From: RCIO01 sp040880025
Lineage (GTDB): Bacteria; Pseudomonadota; Alphaproteobacteria; Rhizobiales; Rhizobiaceae
Assembly: GCA_040880025.1 (NCBI GenBank)
Contig: JBBDJD010000019.1
Span: forward strand, 62,001 to 126,000
Length of the DNA stretch: 64,000 nt
Reading direction: 5' to 3'
How positions within the stretch are numbered: the first letter of the stretch is position 1; every line of letters begins with the position of its first letter. Shown here in pieces: positions 17,579-25,626 of the stretch. The notes under the pieces were generated by a model. That model was not told the origin of the DNA and made no database searches. It saw only the letters and a list, made by a program, of their open reading frames with translations. A program made the translations under genes and the position numbers.

Positions 17579-18859
17579 GTGATATCGGCCTTGATGCTGA
17601 GCATTTTCATAATATTTGCGCTACTGCGCGTGCCCGTATGCGTGGCGATGGGCATTGGCGCGTTGGTCGGTCTCTCCATGATCGACGTTCCCCATGAGGC
17701 CATGGTTCGATACATGCTGGACAGTGTCAGATCCATTCCGCTACTTGCCATACCCTTTTTCATACTTGCGGCGGCGGTCATGAACGAGACCGGTCTGACC
17801 GCCCGAATTTTCAAGTTCGCTAGTGCCCTCGTTGGCTTTACCACTGGCGGCCTGGCGCAGGTGAACATTCTGTCGAGCGTGATATTCTCGGGGATTTCTG
17901 GCTCGGCCCTTGCTGACATTTCCGGGCTCGGCTCCGTGCAGGTCAAGGCAATGACCGAGCACGGCTACAGCCGGCCCTTCAGCGCTGCCGTCACGATCGC
18001 CTCGGCAACAATCGGCCCGATCATTCCTCCCTCCATTATATTCATCATTTACGCCGTGAACACGAATGTCTCCATCGGCGAATTGTTCGTGGCGGGCGTC
18101 ATTCCGGGACTTGTCATCGCCGCATTGCTGATGGCCACGGTCTGGGTGCTCGCCAAGACCGGTATTGAAAAATGTCCGCCGGTCGAGCGTAGTTCGTTGC
18201 GGATGATCGCGGCCACGGCGCTTGAGGGCGCGCCAGCTATCGTTAGTCCGATAATCATCATTGCCGGAATGGTGACGGGAATCGTTACTGCCACCGAAGC
18301 GGCCGTGCTGGCCGTTATCTATTCGCTTGCGCTCGGTTTGGCCTATCGGGAGCTCAACATTGAGAAATTCGTCTCTGCGCTCCAGTCCTCTATCCGCACT
18401 ACCGCGCTGATAATGTACCTCACCGGCATCGGGTCGGTCATTGCATTTGTTATTACTTGGGAACAGGCGGCCGCAGAGCTGGTCACCGCGGTGTTGTCTA
18501 TCTCCAGCGAGAAATGGATTTCGCTGCTGCTCATCACTCTGGCGATCCTGGTCCTCGGTTGCGTTTTGGAGACCGTGCCTGCTCTGCTCATCTGCATCCC
18601 TCTCTTCGCGCCGGCGGTAGCCGATCTAGGAATCGATCCGGTTCATTTCGGTGTCATGCTTTCCTTCAACCTGCTGATCGGGATCATTACGCCGCCGATC
18701 GGGCTTGGCCTATATGCCATCTGCGCGACGACCGGATTGAAGCTTGAAGTCGTAATCAAGTCTTCGATGTATTTTTTCCCAACATTGATCATCGCTTTGC
18801 TTTTCATCACCTATCTTCCTTTCCTATCAACCTGGCTTCCTTCGGTTTTGTTCGAATGA
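17579..18859 (+). CDS. dctM: TRAP transporter large permease (DctM family)
   Basis: 426 residues, GTG start at 17579 with GAGG at 17567-17570. A polytopic membrane protein of about 12 helices with DctM motifs such as IPFFILAAAVMNETGL, FSGISGSALADISGLGSVQVKAM, TIGPIIPPSIIFIIYAV and LLIGIITPPIGLGLYAI. Length and hydrophobicity profile are those of a stand-alone M subunit, so this is a conventional three-gene TRAP system. It is the sodium-driven membrane channel for the ligand delivered by DctP. The ATGA overlap with the next gene ties the hydratase-like enzyme to the same mRNA. Confidence 0.92.
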   Translation: MISALMLSIFIIFALLRVPVCVAMGIGALVGLSMIDVPHEAMVRYMLDSVRSIPLLAIPFFILAAAVMNETGLTARIFKFASALVGFTTGGLAQVNILSSVIFSGISGSALADISGLGSVQVKAMTEHGYSRPFSAAVTIASATIGPIIPPSIIFIIYAVNTNVSIGELFVAGVIPGLVIAALLMATVWVLAKTGIEKCPPVERSSLRMIAATALEGAPAIVSPIIIIAGMVTGIVTATEAAVLAVIYSLALGLAYRELNIEKFVSALQSSIRTTALIMYLTGIGSVIAFVITWEQAAAELVTAVLSISSEKWISLLLITLAILVLGCVLETVPALLICIPLFAPAVADLGIDPVHFGVMLSFNLLIGIITPPIGLGLYAICATTGLKLEVVIKSSMYFFPTLIIALLFITYLPFLSTWLPSVLFE

Positions 18860-19527
18860 CGTTCAACAACAACTTGATCCATCAAGCTTATCGACGAATG
18901 CAGGAAGCGGCGCCGGAATTCGCCGGCTGGAAGATCGGCGCGACGAACCAGGCTGCTAGAAAGGCCGTAGGTGCCGATGGACCGTTCTATGCGTATCTTT
19001 TTGACGAACGAATTTTTCGCGGAGACGAGCCCGTCGTCACCATACCACGGCAATTCGACGCCGTTATTGTCGAGGTTGAAATCTGCTACCGATTGCGTGC
19101 CTTCCGGTCGCCATATGACAATCCGGCCGAAACGATAAAGGATGCATTTGCGGCCATCGAACTTGTATTGGTCCCAGGCGGAGATCTCGCGAATCTCTCG
19201 CTCGAATACCTACTCGACAACAACGGCGCGCATCATGGCTTGGTGTTGGGCGATGTGCCTCTTCCGCTGGAAGAGATATCGTCGGCTTTGCCGATATCCG
19301 TGTGGTTGAACAATAGACAGCCGCTGGCAGGATCGACAGATAATGTCATGGACCATCCGCAGAACGCGTTGGCGTGGCTTCTCAATGACAGCGAATTGCC
19401 GCCTGACAACATTTTCGAGGATGCCCTTGTGACGACAGGAAGCTGCACGCCGGTGCTTTCTGCCGGGCGCGGCGACCGCGTCAGGGCACGGGTCGGCGAT
19501 CTAGAGCTCTCGCTGCGACTGGAATGA
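18856..19527 (+). CDS. 2-keto-4-pentenoate hydratase / fumarylacetoacetate hydrolase family enzyme
   Basis: 223 residues, start ATG 18856 overlapping the dctM stop. It has the short hydratase layout (MhpD/HpaH type, usually about 220-270 residues): GWKIGATN near the N-terminus, the metal-site block VEVEICYRL, AAIELVL, and the later TGSCTPVLSAGRGDRVRARVGDLELSL strand pair. Members hydrate 2-oxopent-4-enoates or cleave/decarboxylate 2-oxo-3-ene acids with Mg2+. Here it could act on an unsaturated keto acid formed after transamination (inference). It is the last gene of the module; the next gene is convergent, 4 bp away. Confidence 0.82.
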   Translation: MTFNNNLIHQAYRRMQEAAPEFAGWKIGATNQAARKAVGADGPFYAYLFDERIFRGDEPVVTIPRQFDAVIVEVEICYRLRAFRSPYDNPAETIKDAFAAIELVLVPGGDLANLSLEYLLDNNGAHHGLVLGDVPLPLEEISSALPISVWLNNRQPLAGSTDNVMDHPQNALAWLLNDSELPPDNIFEDALVTTGSCTPVLSAGRGDRVRARVGDLELSLRLE

Positions 19528-19531
19528 CCGG

Positions 19532-20422
19532 TCAGTGACGGGTCAAAAGCTTGCTTATAGGAGACAGGATTGCGCGCAGGGCGCGGTCGTCATTATCCTG
19601 ATGGTAAGCGAGGTACGCCCTATGCGGCTTCAGTTCTGGTTTGATCGATAAGGCTCGCAGATTGTCCCGGCCATTGGCGCTAACAAGTATGTCGGTTGGT
19701 AGTACGCTGATTGCATAACCCGAACTCACCAATTGACGCAGGACATGCATCGAATTGCAGGTTGAAATGATCTCCGGGACCAGGTCGGCCTGCGCAAACC
19801 ACGATATTATCGTGTCGTGAAGATTGGATGGCGGGGGGTTTGTCGCGATCCTCATATTGATCAGGTCCTTTGGGTCCATCTTGCTTGCGGATATCGACGA
19901 GTGGGGAGAGGCCGCCCAAGAAAGCGGAATTGATCCAAGTGGAATGATTTGTATTCCTTTGAGTAACTCTGGTTCTGACAAAACCGCTATATCAATCTCG
20001 TTATTTACTAACAAATCTTGTAATCTGGTACTATAATCTATAGTCAATTCCAGCTTAATATTAGAAAAATCTCTCTCAAACAATTCAAGTATGCTAGGCA
20101 GGTCTGTCATTGCTGTGAAGTCCACCGCGCCCAGTCGGACGATCGACTGGTTCTTGCCGTGGCTGTCGCGAAACGACTGGATCTGGTTTGCAAGCTCCAA
20201 CGTTTCCTGACAGTGCCGAAATATTACATTTCCGGCACTGGTGAGTTTAGGGCGGTAGGTGGATCTGTCGAGCAAAGGCGTCTCGATGGCGTCCTCAAGA
20301 ATCTTTATCCTCTGGGTGATTGTAGGTTGCGAAAGACGCATGTGCTGGGCAGCCGACCTGAAGCTGCCCAACCGCGCTACCCAATAGAACGCTTCAAGCT
20401 GCGCCAGACTGAAACGGAGCAT
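19532..20422 (-). CDS. LysR family transcriptional regulator
   Basis: 296 residues. The N-terminal winged helix reads LAQLEAFYWVARLGSFRSAA then MRLSQPTITQRIKILEDAI, and the effector domain follows from about residue 90. It lies tail-to-tail with the catabolic module and is a candidate second regulator of it. It is not next to a divergent promoter, so autogenous pairing cannot be inferred. The central part of the gene (about 19980-20110) is distinctly AT-rich, another sign that the cargo differs from the host core. ATG at 20422. Confidence 0.9.
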   Translation of the reverse strand: MLRFSLAQLEAFYWVARLGSFRSAAQHMRLSQPTITQRIKILEDAIETPLLDRSTYRPKLTSAGNVIFRHCQETLELANQIQSFRDSHGKNQSIVRLGAVDFTAMTDLPSILELFERDFSNIKLELTIDYSTRLQDLLVNNEIDIAVLSEPELLKGIQIIPLGSIPLSWAASPHSSISASKMDPKDLINMRIATNPPPSNLHDTIISWFAQADLVPEIISTCNSMHVLRQLVSSGYAISVLPTDILVSANGRDNLRALSIKPELKPHRAYLAYHQDNDDRALRAILSPISKLLTRH

Positions 20423-20631
20423 GACCTTTTTCCTTTGAGGTAGGGAATATTAGACGAGACAGCGGCTTAGAAGAAGCGCATTGTTTAAAAGAGCGGTGGC
20501 TTGCGTGAGACGCGACTTCCGTCCCTGCTTGGAGGAGAGTCCCAAGGCTTGCACTCTGAGACTCCGCTGTGAACGTTGGCAGGGTCAATTGTCGACGAAC
20601 TGCGTCTGGGTACGGTTTGCCTTGTTGCTGG

Positions 20632-21921
20632 CTACGCTGGGTTTGGCCCCTGACGACGGCGCCTGCGATAGTCGCGTGACAACTCCGCCGCTGACTCAGT
20701 CGCTTTGTCTTGTTGCATATTGGAGGTGCGGGCGATTTCTCGCCGCAACTTGGTTACTTCCAGCGTGTGGGACTGGCGCTTCTTGTGTTTTTGTCGTTGC
20801 AGTGAATTGCGCTCCCGCAGATGACGCTCGACGAGCGTTTGCCGTTCCCGTTCATCCCGGTTGCGGGCTTTTGCGACTTCGTATTCGTTTTGCTTCGCGA
20901 TTGAGCTATGTATTCCCGTCAGCCGGTCCCAGATACCGCGCAAGCCTTTTCGGAAACGCTGGGTGCGGTCAAGGCTCTCCTTTTTCCAACGCTCAGACTG
21001 GACCTGCCTCAGCGCGGAACGCTCCTTGCGTTGCTTGCCGACGAGAGTCATGCGCCTCGCGCCGAAACCGTCGACGGCCAGCATGAAGTCACGTTCGGCC
21101 TCTACGACGAATCCTTCCAGCTTTTCACGTGCTTTCCCGGCAAGCTCGCTCTTCATGTTCTTCACCGAGGAAAGCTCGTCGGGGTCGCCCAGGCGAGCTG
21201 CTACATCCTTCGTGCGCACGCCGCACCATCTGGCGATGGCATAGACGCTTCCGTCGATATCCACCGCGACAAACCTGCGTTCATCGCCGCGGGCTAGGTA
21301 GTAGCCCCTTGCCGCCAGCGCTTGGGCAAACGCCTGGCGTGAATCCGACATGGCCCAGCACTCACGAAAGAGTTCCTTGATCTCGCGCGGATCCTTTTTG
21401 AACAGCTTGGCTCGCTGCCATTCGGCGCGCGTGAAGTTGAGCGGGTTGCGCTCCGCGCTGTTGGCGAGGCCTCTCGGCATGCGCCAGCCATGCTCGAAAT
21501 AGAGCTGTCGGGAGATATCGCGCAGCTTGAGATGCGTATGGGACAGGTTGATGGCCTTCATCACATCAGGCTGAATGCGCGACCACACGCCGTGCGCATG
21601 CCGACGTCCTTGCTTTTCATGGAAGACGATGACACGTGGCTGGTCGGTCAGGCCGAGACGTTTCTCGATCTCCTCTATTGCGCTATCGAAAACGGGCACC
21701 GGAACGTTTTCCACTGGAGGAGGGCTCAGGCTCAGAGAAAACAGGAACTGCCGGCACTTGGTGCCGCGACTGACCGCATAGGCTTCCATGAGCGCGCCGG
21801 TGAGATCGCTCGACACGAAACCGCGCACATCATGAACTTCGACATGATCGTTCTCGTCGAGACGTGTGAGATGAGCGGCCAGCTGCATGCTGCCGCCTCG
21901 CTGCGATCCCTTGAGTATCAT
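20632..21921 (-). CDS. relaxase / mobilization nuclease (MobP/VirD2-like)
   Basis: 429 residues from ATG 21921, which overlaps the stop codon of the mobC-like gene (ATGA); longer upstream frames are rejected for this reason. The metal-binding His cluster of the nuclease domain is visible as HEKQGRRHAHGVWSR (H101, H108, H110). After about residue 250 the protein becomes a highly charged, Arg/Lys-rich helical region typical of the C-terminus of mobilization relaxases. It would nick oriT of the element and pilot the transferred strand. No VirD4 or type IV secretion genes are in the window, so the element is either mobilizable or its transfer genes lie to the left. Confidence 0.85.
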   Translation of the reverse strand: MILKGSQRGGSMQLAAHLTRLDENDHVEVHDVRGFVSSDLTGALMEAYAVSRGTKCRQFLFSLSLSPPPVENVPVPVFDSAIEEIEKRLGLTDQPRVIVFHEKQGRRHAHGVWSRIQPDVMKAINLSHTHLKLRDISRQLYFEHGWRMPRGLANSAERNPLNFTRAEWQRAKLFKKDPREIKELFRECWAMSDSRQAFAQALAARGYYLARGDERRFVAVDIDGSVYAIARWCGVRTKDVAARLGDPDELSSVKNMKSELAGKAREKLEGFVVEAERDFMLAVDGFGARRMTLVGKQRKERSALRQVQSERWKKESLDRTQRFRKGLRGIWDRLTGIHSSIAKQNEYEVAKARNRDERERQTLVERHLRERNSLQRQKHKKRQSHTLEVTKLRREIARTSNMQQDKATESAAELSRDYRRRRRQGPNPA

Positions 21922-22295
21922 GTGTCCGATTGCTCGACGACACCCAGGGCGCGGACGAGGTCGCAACGCATGGACTCGATTGCCCCGCATGCCGATACGA
22001 TCAACTGCTCGGTTTCTGGAGAAACGGGAAGCGCTCCGATCCTGGCGGCCTCTGACAGTTCTCGCAGGCTTTCCGTAACCCTCGACTGACCAAGGCAAGC
22101 CAGAATGCGCGCGAGCATCTGCATGTCTCGAACAGGCAGGCGCACCTTTCGACCGCGCGCGTCACCGCCAAGGAGCCGCTCGCGAATGTACGAGCTCAGC
22201 GTTCTGCCGCCAGCCTTGGCCACCAGTTCCGCCCGCTCTTCATCCGTCAGCCTCAGGGAGACGGGCGTCGTTGCCTTCGTCTTCGCTCGCGGCAT
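21918..22295 (-). CDS. mobC: MobC-like relaxosome accessory protein
   Basis: 125 residues, ATG 22295. The N-terminus is a ribbon-helix-helix-like segment (VSLRLTDEERAELVAKA), followed by the TLSSYIRERLL motif common to MobC/plasmid mobilization relaxosome proteins, then a helical C-terminus. It precedes the relaxase with a 4-nt overlap, the standard mobC-mobA order. The 250 bp upstream of it, up to the tRNA-like repeats, is where oriT would be expected, but no specific nick site can be named. Confidence 0.8.
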   Translation of the reverse strand: MPRAKTKATTPVSLRLTDEERAELVAKAGGRTLSSYIRERLLGGDARGRKVRLPVRDMQMLARILACLGQSRVTESLRELSEAARIGALPVSPETEQLIVSACGAIESMRCDLVRALGVVEQSDT

Positions 22296-22460
22296 GACGG
22301 CTCCTCTCGGGAACCATAGGGCGAGGTCAGACCCATCAGAGCATCGTGGTCGATGGCCAGGTCGGACTGGACAGGCCGCATGATATCCCAGGCTGCGTGC
22401 AGCAAGCGAGTTTTGTTAATGATTCCCTTGGGTTGATCGCTGGTGGACAAACGGCGCGCG
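22296..22460. other. probable oriT / element-end non-coding DNA
   Basis: No gene is seen between mobC and the tRNA-like repeats. By position (divergent side of mobC-relaxase, at the element end) it is the likely oriT, but no convincing inverted repeat plus nick motif can be read by eye. Confidence 0.3.
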
Positions 22461-22545
22461 GATCGCCCTCCCGCAACCAACGCCAGTTGTTCACCATAAT
22501 CAGGTGCTGGCAATTGGCGCGTAGATCGAGCCCCCGCAACCAAAT
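22461..22545 (+). repeat. duplicated tRNA-fMet 3'-end-like sequence: putative attachment site of the island
   Basis: CCCGCAACCAA occurs at 22470-22480 and again at 22533-22543, exactly 63 bp apart. The two extend leftwards as GGCGCGnnGATCGnn, about 23 of 28 positions matching. The second copy, GCCCCCGCAACCA (22530-22542), equals my recollection of the 3' end of alphaproteobacterial initiator tRNA-Met including CCA, and it is followed 21 bp later by a terminator hairpin. Between the cores lies a nested inverted repeat (CGCCAGTTG 22481-22489 with CAATTGGCG 22511-22519; CACC with GGTG inside). I read this as attR or a tandem att with recombinase sites; no tRNA body is present here. Confidence 0.55.
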
Positions 22546-22563
22546 TCACTTCCGCTTATCGTC

Positions 22564-22587
22564 AAAGCCGCCGCATGGCGGCTTTTT
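22564..22587 (+). terminator. rho-independent terminator at island boundary
   Basis: A stem AAAGCCGCC/GGCGGCTTT with a GCAT loop, followed by two further T. It lies just after the tRNA-3'-like sequence, as expected if it was the terminator of the original tRNA gene. Confidence 0.75.
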
Positions 22588-22693
22588 GCGTGTCGGGTGC
22601 GGGCGTGTCCTCGTTCGAGATGGCCTTGCGTTTCAGCGCAACTTCAACGATCACGGTCGCCGGCGCGTCCTTTTGATGGAGGAGACATCGCGG

Positions 22694-23824
22694 ATGGAAC
22701 CTGCCTGGGCAGTCGGCCTGATGACGGGAACCGTTCTCGACGGCAATATCGACGTTGCGATGGTCAAGACCGACGGCGCGACGATCGATGCCTTCGGCCC
22801 GTTCGAGCTGATGCCCTACCCGACAGACATTCGCGACCTTCTTTTCCGGACCTTCGAGGCGGCGCGTGCATGGCGTTTCCAAGGTCCCGAGCCGGAGATA
22901 TTCCGCGAGGCCGAGATAGCACTGACGGAAGCCCAGGCCGAGGCGGTCAACCTTTTTCTTGCCAGGCACGACTACAAGGCTTCCGATGTCGCTGCGGTCG
23001 GCTTCCATGGCCAGACCGTGCTTCACATCGCGCCGCAGGATGGTAAGCGCGGACATACACGTCAGCTTGGCGACGGCACGCGCATGGCCGAGATTGTAGG
23101 CGCCAATGTCATCTACGACTTTCGCTCCGCCGACGTTGCAGCCGGCGGCCAGGGTGCGCCGCTGTCGCCGATCTATCACAAGGCAATGCTCGCCAAGATC
23201 GGAGCGGGCGCCGATACCGCTATTCTCAATCTCGGCGGCGTGGCCAATATCACCTGGTGCGACGGCGACCGGATGATCGCCTTCGACACCGGCCCGGCCA
23301 ATGCACCCGTCAATGACTGGATCCGCCAGCATGACGGCGCGGACATGGATGTCGACGGCAAGGTCGCGGCAAGCGGTGTCGTGGACGAGGCGCGGCTGAG
23401 GGAATTGCTGAAGCATCCGTACCTGTCGAAGGCTTATCCCAAATCTCTCGATAGGTTCGATTTTCCCGCCGCAATGGCGGACGGCAAGAACCTCGCCGAT
23501 GGTGCAGCGCTGCTCACCGCGTTTTCGGCCGCCGCCGTCAGCAAGGCGCTCGATCTGTTGCCGGAACGGCCAGCGCGGCTGATCGTATGCGGCGGTGGAA
23601 GACGCAATCCCTCCCTGATGCGCGAACTCGCCAAACGAACAGGAGCGGACGCTCTGCCTGCAGAGAGCGCCGGGCTGCGCGGCGATGCGGTTGAGGCGGA
23701 GTGCTTCGCCTATCTCGCCATGCGATCAATGCGCGGCCTGCCGCAGAGCTTCCCGTTGACGACGGGCGTGGCGCAGCCGATGGCCGGGGGTGTGCTTGCG
23801 CCAGCGCCCGTGCGCAGCGCGTAA
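22694..23824 (+). CDS. anmK: anhydro-N-acetylmuramic acid kinase
   Basis: 376 residues from ATG 22694, chosen because GGAGGAGA at 22678-22685 is well placed; upstream in-frame codons run into the tRNA-like repeats. Family blocks: GLMTGTVLDGNIDVAM (phosphate-binding loop), GFHGQTVLH, VIYDFRSADVAAGGQGAPL, NLGGVANIT, FDTGPANAPVNDW, CGGGRRNPSLM. It phosphorylates and opens 1,6-anhydro-MurNAc from peptidoglycan recycling to MurNAc-6-phosphate. The length is normal for the family. It is the first clearly chromosomal housekeeping gene after the island end. Confidence 0.93.
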   Translation: MEPAWAVGLMTGTVLDGNIDVAMVKTDGATIDAFGPFELMPYPTDIRDLLFRTFEAARAWRFQGPEPEIFREAEIALTEAQAEAVNLFLARHDYKASDVAAVGFHGQTVLHIAPQDGKRGHTRQLGDGTRMAEIVGANVIYDFRSADVAAGGQGAPLSPIYHKAMLAKIGAGADTAILNLGGVANITWCDGDRMIAFDTGPANAPVNDWIRQHDGADMDVDGKVAASGVVDEARLRELLKHPYLSKAYPKSLDRFDFPAAMADGKNLADGAALLTAFSAAAVSKALDLLPERPARLIVCGGGRRNPSLMRELAKRTGADALPAESAGLRGDAVEAECFAYLAMRSMRGLPQSFPLTTGVAQPMAGGVLAPAPVRSA

Positions 23825-23890
23825 TCAGGGTGTGCATTTCCCGATAGTCAGCTATCTTTCGCGTCGATTGCGGCGAGGAGATCGGGAAGC

Positions 23891-25078
23891 ATGAGTGATC
23901 GTTATACCGAGACCAGTTCGGTTTCCTGGTTTGGACGGATCGGGCGGTCGATCGGCGGGGTGCTGTTTGGCCTGATCCTGCTCGTCGCCATGATCGTGCT
24001 TCTGTTCTGGAACGAAGGACGCGCGGTGACCACCGCCCGTTCGCTGGCAGAGGGCGCGGGCATTGTCGCTTCGGTTCCTTCGAGCGCCATAGACCCCACC
24101 AACGAAGGCCAGCTTGTTCATGTCACCGGTAGCGTAAGCACTGACCAACGTTTGACGGATTCCGCCTTTGGCATCACCACCACGGGGGTCAGGCTGGAAC
24201 GCGATGTCGAGATGTATCAGTGGAAAGAGTCGAGTTCTTCGAAGACCGAAACCAAGATCGGCGGCGGGCAAGAGACGGTCACCACCTACACATATTCGCG
24301 TGAATGGTCGTCATCGCCGATCAGCTCGTCGGGGTTCAGGCAGCCGGACGGCCATCAGAACCCGGCAATGAACATCGAAAGCCGACGCTTCCAGATCGAG
24401 CGCGGCAAGCTCGATGCGTTCGATCTCGACAGCCAGGTCATGGGACGGATCGGCGGCGCGAAAGAGGTGCCGGTCGGGGCCGACGTGATCGATGCCGTGC
24501 GGGTGGCGACGGGCGGCAATCAGCCGGTATCGGCGCTGGACGGGCGCATCTATATCGGCATCGACCCGAGCCGCCCGAGGATCGGCGACTACCGCATCGG
24601 CTATCAGCTCGTGCCGCTGGGGCCGATCAGTGTGATTGCGCGGCAGACCGGGACCGGCTTTGCCGCGTATCAGACGGAGGCCGGCGATCGTCTGCTGATG
24701 GTCGATACGGGAGTGGTGCCGGCGGAGGAAATGTTCGCCGACGCCGTCACCGGCAACACGATCCTCACCTGGGTGGTTCGGCTGCTTGGGCTCCTGTTCC
24801 TCGGCGTTGCCTTCGGCATGCTGTTCGCACCGATCGGCGTCGTGGCCGACGTCATTCCTTTTCTGGGCCGCATCGTGCGCATGGGCACCGGCCTGGTTGC
24901 CCTCGCGCTGGCCGCTCTTGTGGGTTCGGCGACGATCGCCCTGGCCTGGTTCTGGTACCGGCCGCTATTGGCGCTGACCATTCTGATTGTTGGCGCGGGC
25001 ATATTCTACGCCGTGTCCTATCTGGGCAAAAAGCGTGAAGCGAATGATGCCGGAGAAGCCGCCGTGGAAGGCGGCTGA
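23891..25078 (+). CDS. TMEM43-family membrane protein
   Basis: 395 residues, ATG 23891 behind GAGGAG. One membrane helix near the N-terminus (about 20-42, followed by FWNEGRAVTTA), a long hydrophilic middle of about 240 residues, and three to four helices near the C-terminus (about 295-380). This layout and the FWNEGRA motif match the TMEM43/LUMA family, known from an inner nuclear membrane protein of animals and present in scattered bacteria with no established bacterial role. The Ser-rich WKESSSSKTET and YSREWSSSPIS segments lie in the loop. No functional partner is adjacent. Confidence 0.8.
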   Translation: MSDRYTETSSVSWFGRIGRSIGGVLFGLILLVAMIVLLFWNEGRAVTTARSLAEGAGIVASVPSSAIDPTNEGQLVHVTGSVSTDQRLTDSAFGITTTGVRLERDVEMYQWKESSSSKTETKIGGGQETVTTYTYSREWSSSPISSSGFRQPDGHQNPAMNIESRRFQIERGKLDAFDLDSQVMGRIGGAKEVPVGADVIDAVRVATGGNQPVSALDGRIYIGIDPSRPRIGDYRIGYQLVPLGPISVIARQTGTGFAAYQTEAGDRLLMVDTGVVPAEEMFADAVTGNTILTWVVRLLGLLFLGVAFGMLFAPIGVVADVIPFLGRIVRMGTGLVALALAALVGSATIALAWFWYRPLLALTILIVGAGIFYAVSYLGKKREANDAGEAAVEGG

Positions 25079-25169
25079 ATCGCCGCTTTCGCACGCTGGA
25101 CCTTGGCATGGAATAAGGCTAAAGCGGGCGCGCCGAGCAGGCTGATCAAATGTCCGCAAACGTCGCGGA

Positions 25170-25244
25170 TGGGGCGTAGCCAAGTGGTAAGGCAACGGTT
25201 TTTGGTGCCGTCAATCGCTGGTTCGAATCCAGCCGCCCCAGCCA
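25170..25244 (+). tRNA. tRNA-Gln (anticodon TTG)
   Basis: A full cloverleaf can be drawn: acceptor TGGGGCG (25170-25176) with CGCCCCA (25234-25240), discriminator G and encoded CCA to 25244, an anticodon loop TTTTGGT with anticodon TTG, and a T-loop GTTCGAATC. The encoded CCA overlaps the left arm of a downstream inverted repeat. Confidence 0.95.
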
Positions 25245-25303
25245 TCCTGCTTCGCGCCACGCGCTTCGCAGGATTGCAGCCCACGCTGTTGCGAAGCAGG
25301 ATG
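25243..25303. repeat. inverted repeat next to tRNA-Gln
   Basis: The 13-nt arm CATCCTGCTTCGC (25243-25255) is matched perfectly by GCGAAGCAGGATG (25291-25303). A partial copy CTTCGCAGGATT lies between them (25264-25275). It resembles a mobile palindromic element inserted at the tRNA 3' end. Confidence 0.7.
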
Positions 25304-25330
25304 CCCTCCGAAGCTTTGGCGTAGGAGGGC
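25303..25330. repeat. second palindrome before the GIY-YIG gene
   Basis: GCCCTCC (25303-25309) and GGAGGGC (25324-25330) form a 7-bp stem around GAAGCTTTGGCGTA. It abuts the preceding inverted repeat and ends 6 bp before the GIY-YIG start codon. Confidence 0.65.
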
Positions 25331-25336
25331 GTTCAG

Positions 25337-25612
25337 ATGATGTACGTATATCTGCTCGAAAGTATTTCCCATCCGGGTGAGCGATACATCGGAATCACGT
25401 CCGATCTTCGTCGTCGTCTGCGCGACCACAACGCTGCGTATTCGGCAGGTCATACGGCAAAATACCGTCCATGGCGCCTTGTCACCTACATAGCTTTTTC
25501 CGACCACGTAAGCGCGGCAGCGTTCGAAACGTACCTGAAATCAGGCTCGGGACACGCCTTCGCCAGGAAGCGGCTCTGGCAAACGAGTGGTGCGCAGGAA
25601 AACACTCGCTGA
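25337..25612 (+). CDS. GIY-YIG nuclease superfamily protein
   Basis: 91 residues, tandem ATG start at 25337/25340. The GIY-YIG core is visible as VYLLESI, then RYIGITSDLRRRLRDHN, with the catalytic Tyr and Arg, and AAAFETYLKSGSGHAFARKRLW at the C-terminus. The size and form are of the small stand-alone UPF0213-like group, whose physiological role is unsettled. It sits in a nest of palindromes directly after tRNA-Gln, a context repeatedly seen for this small family, and may be linked to those repeats (inference). Confidence 0.88.
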   Translation: MMYVYLLESISHPGERYIGITSDLRRRLRDHNAAYSAGHTAKYRPWRLVTYIAFSDHVSAAAFETYLKSGSGHAFARKRLWQTSGAQENTR

Positions 25613-25626
25613 TCCCGCCCAATCCC

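Noticed and set aside
20481..21086. Plus-strand frame opposite the relaxase
   Set aside because: Overlaps the relaxase C-terminus on the other strand, has Cys/Arg-rich nonsense composition and no ribosome site.
21922..22098. N-terminal extension of the relaxase
   Set aside because: It would overlap mobC by 180 bp; the ATG at 21921 is coupled to the mobC stop and the extension is Arg-rich shadow sequence.
22346..22693. N-terminal extension of AnmK
   Set aside because: The in-frame codons run through the tRNA-like repeats and the terminator hairpin; GGAGGAGA before 22694 fits the family length.
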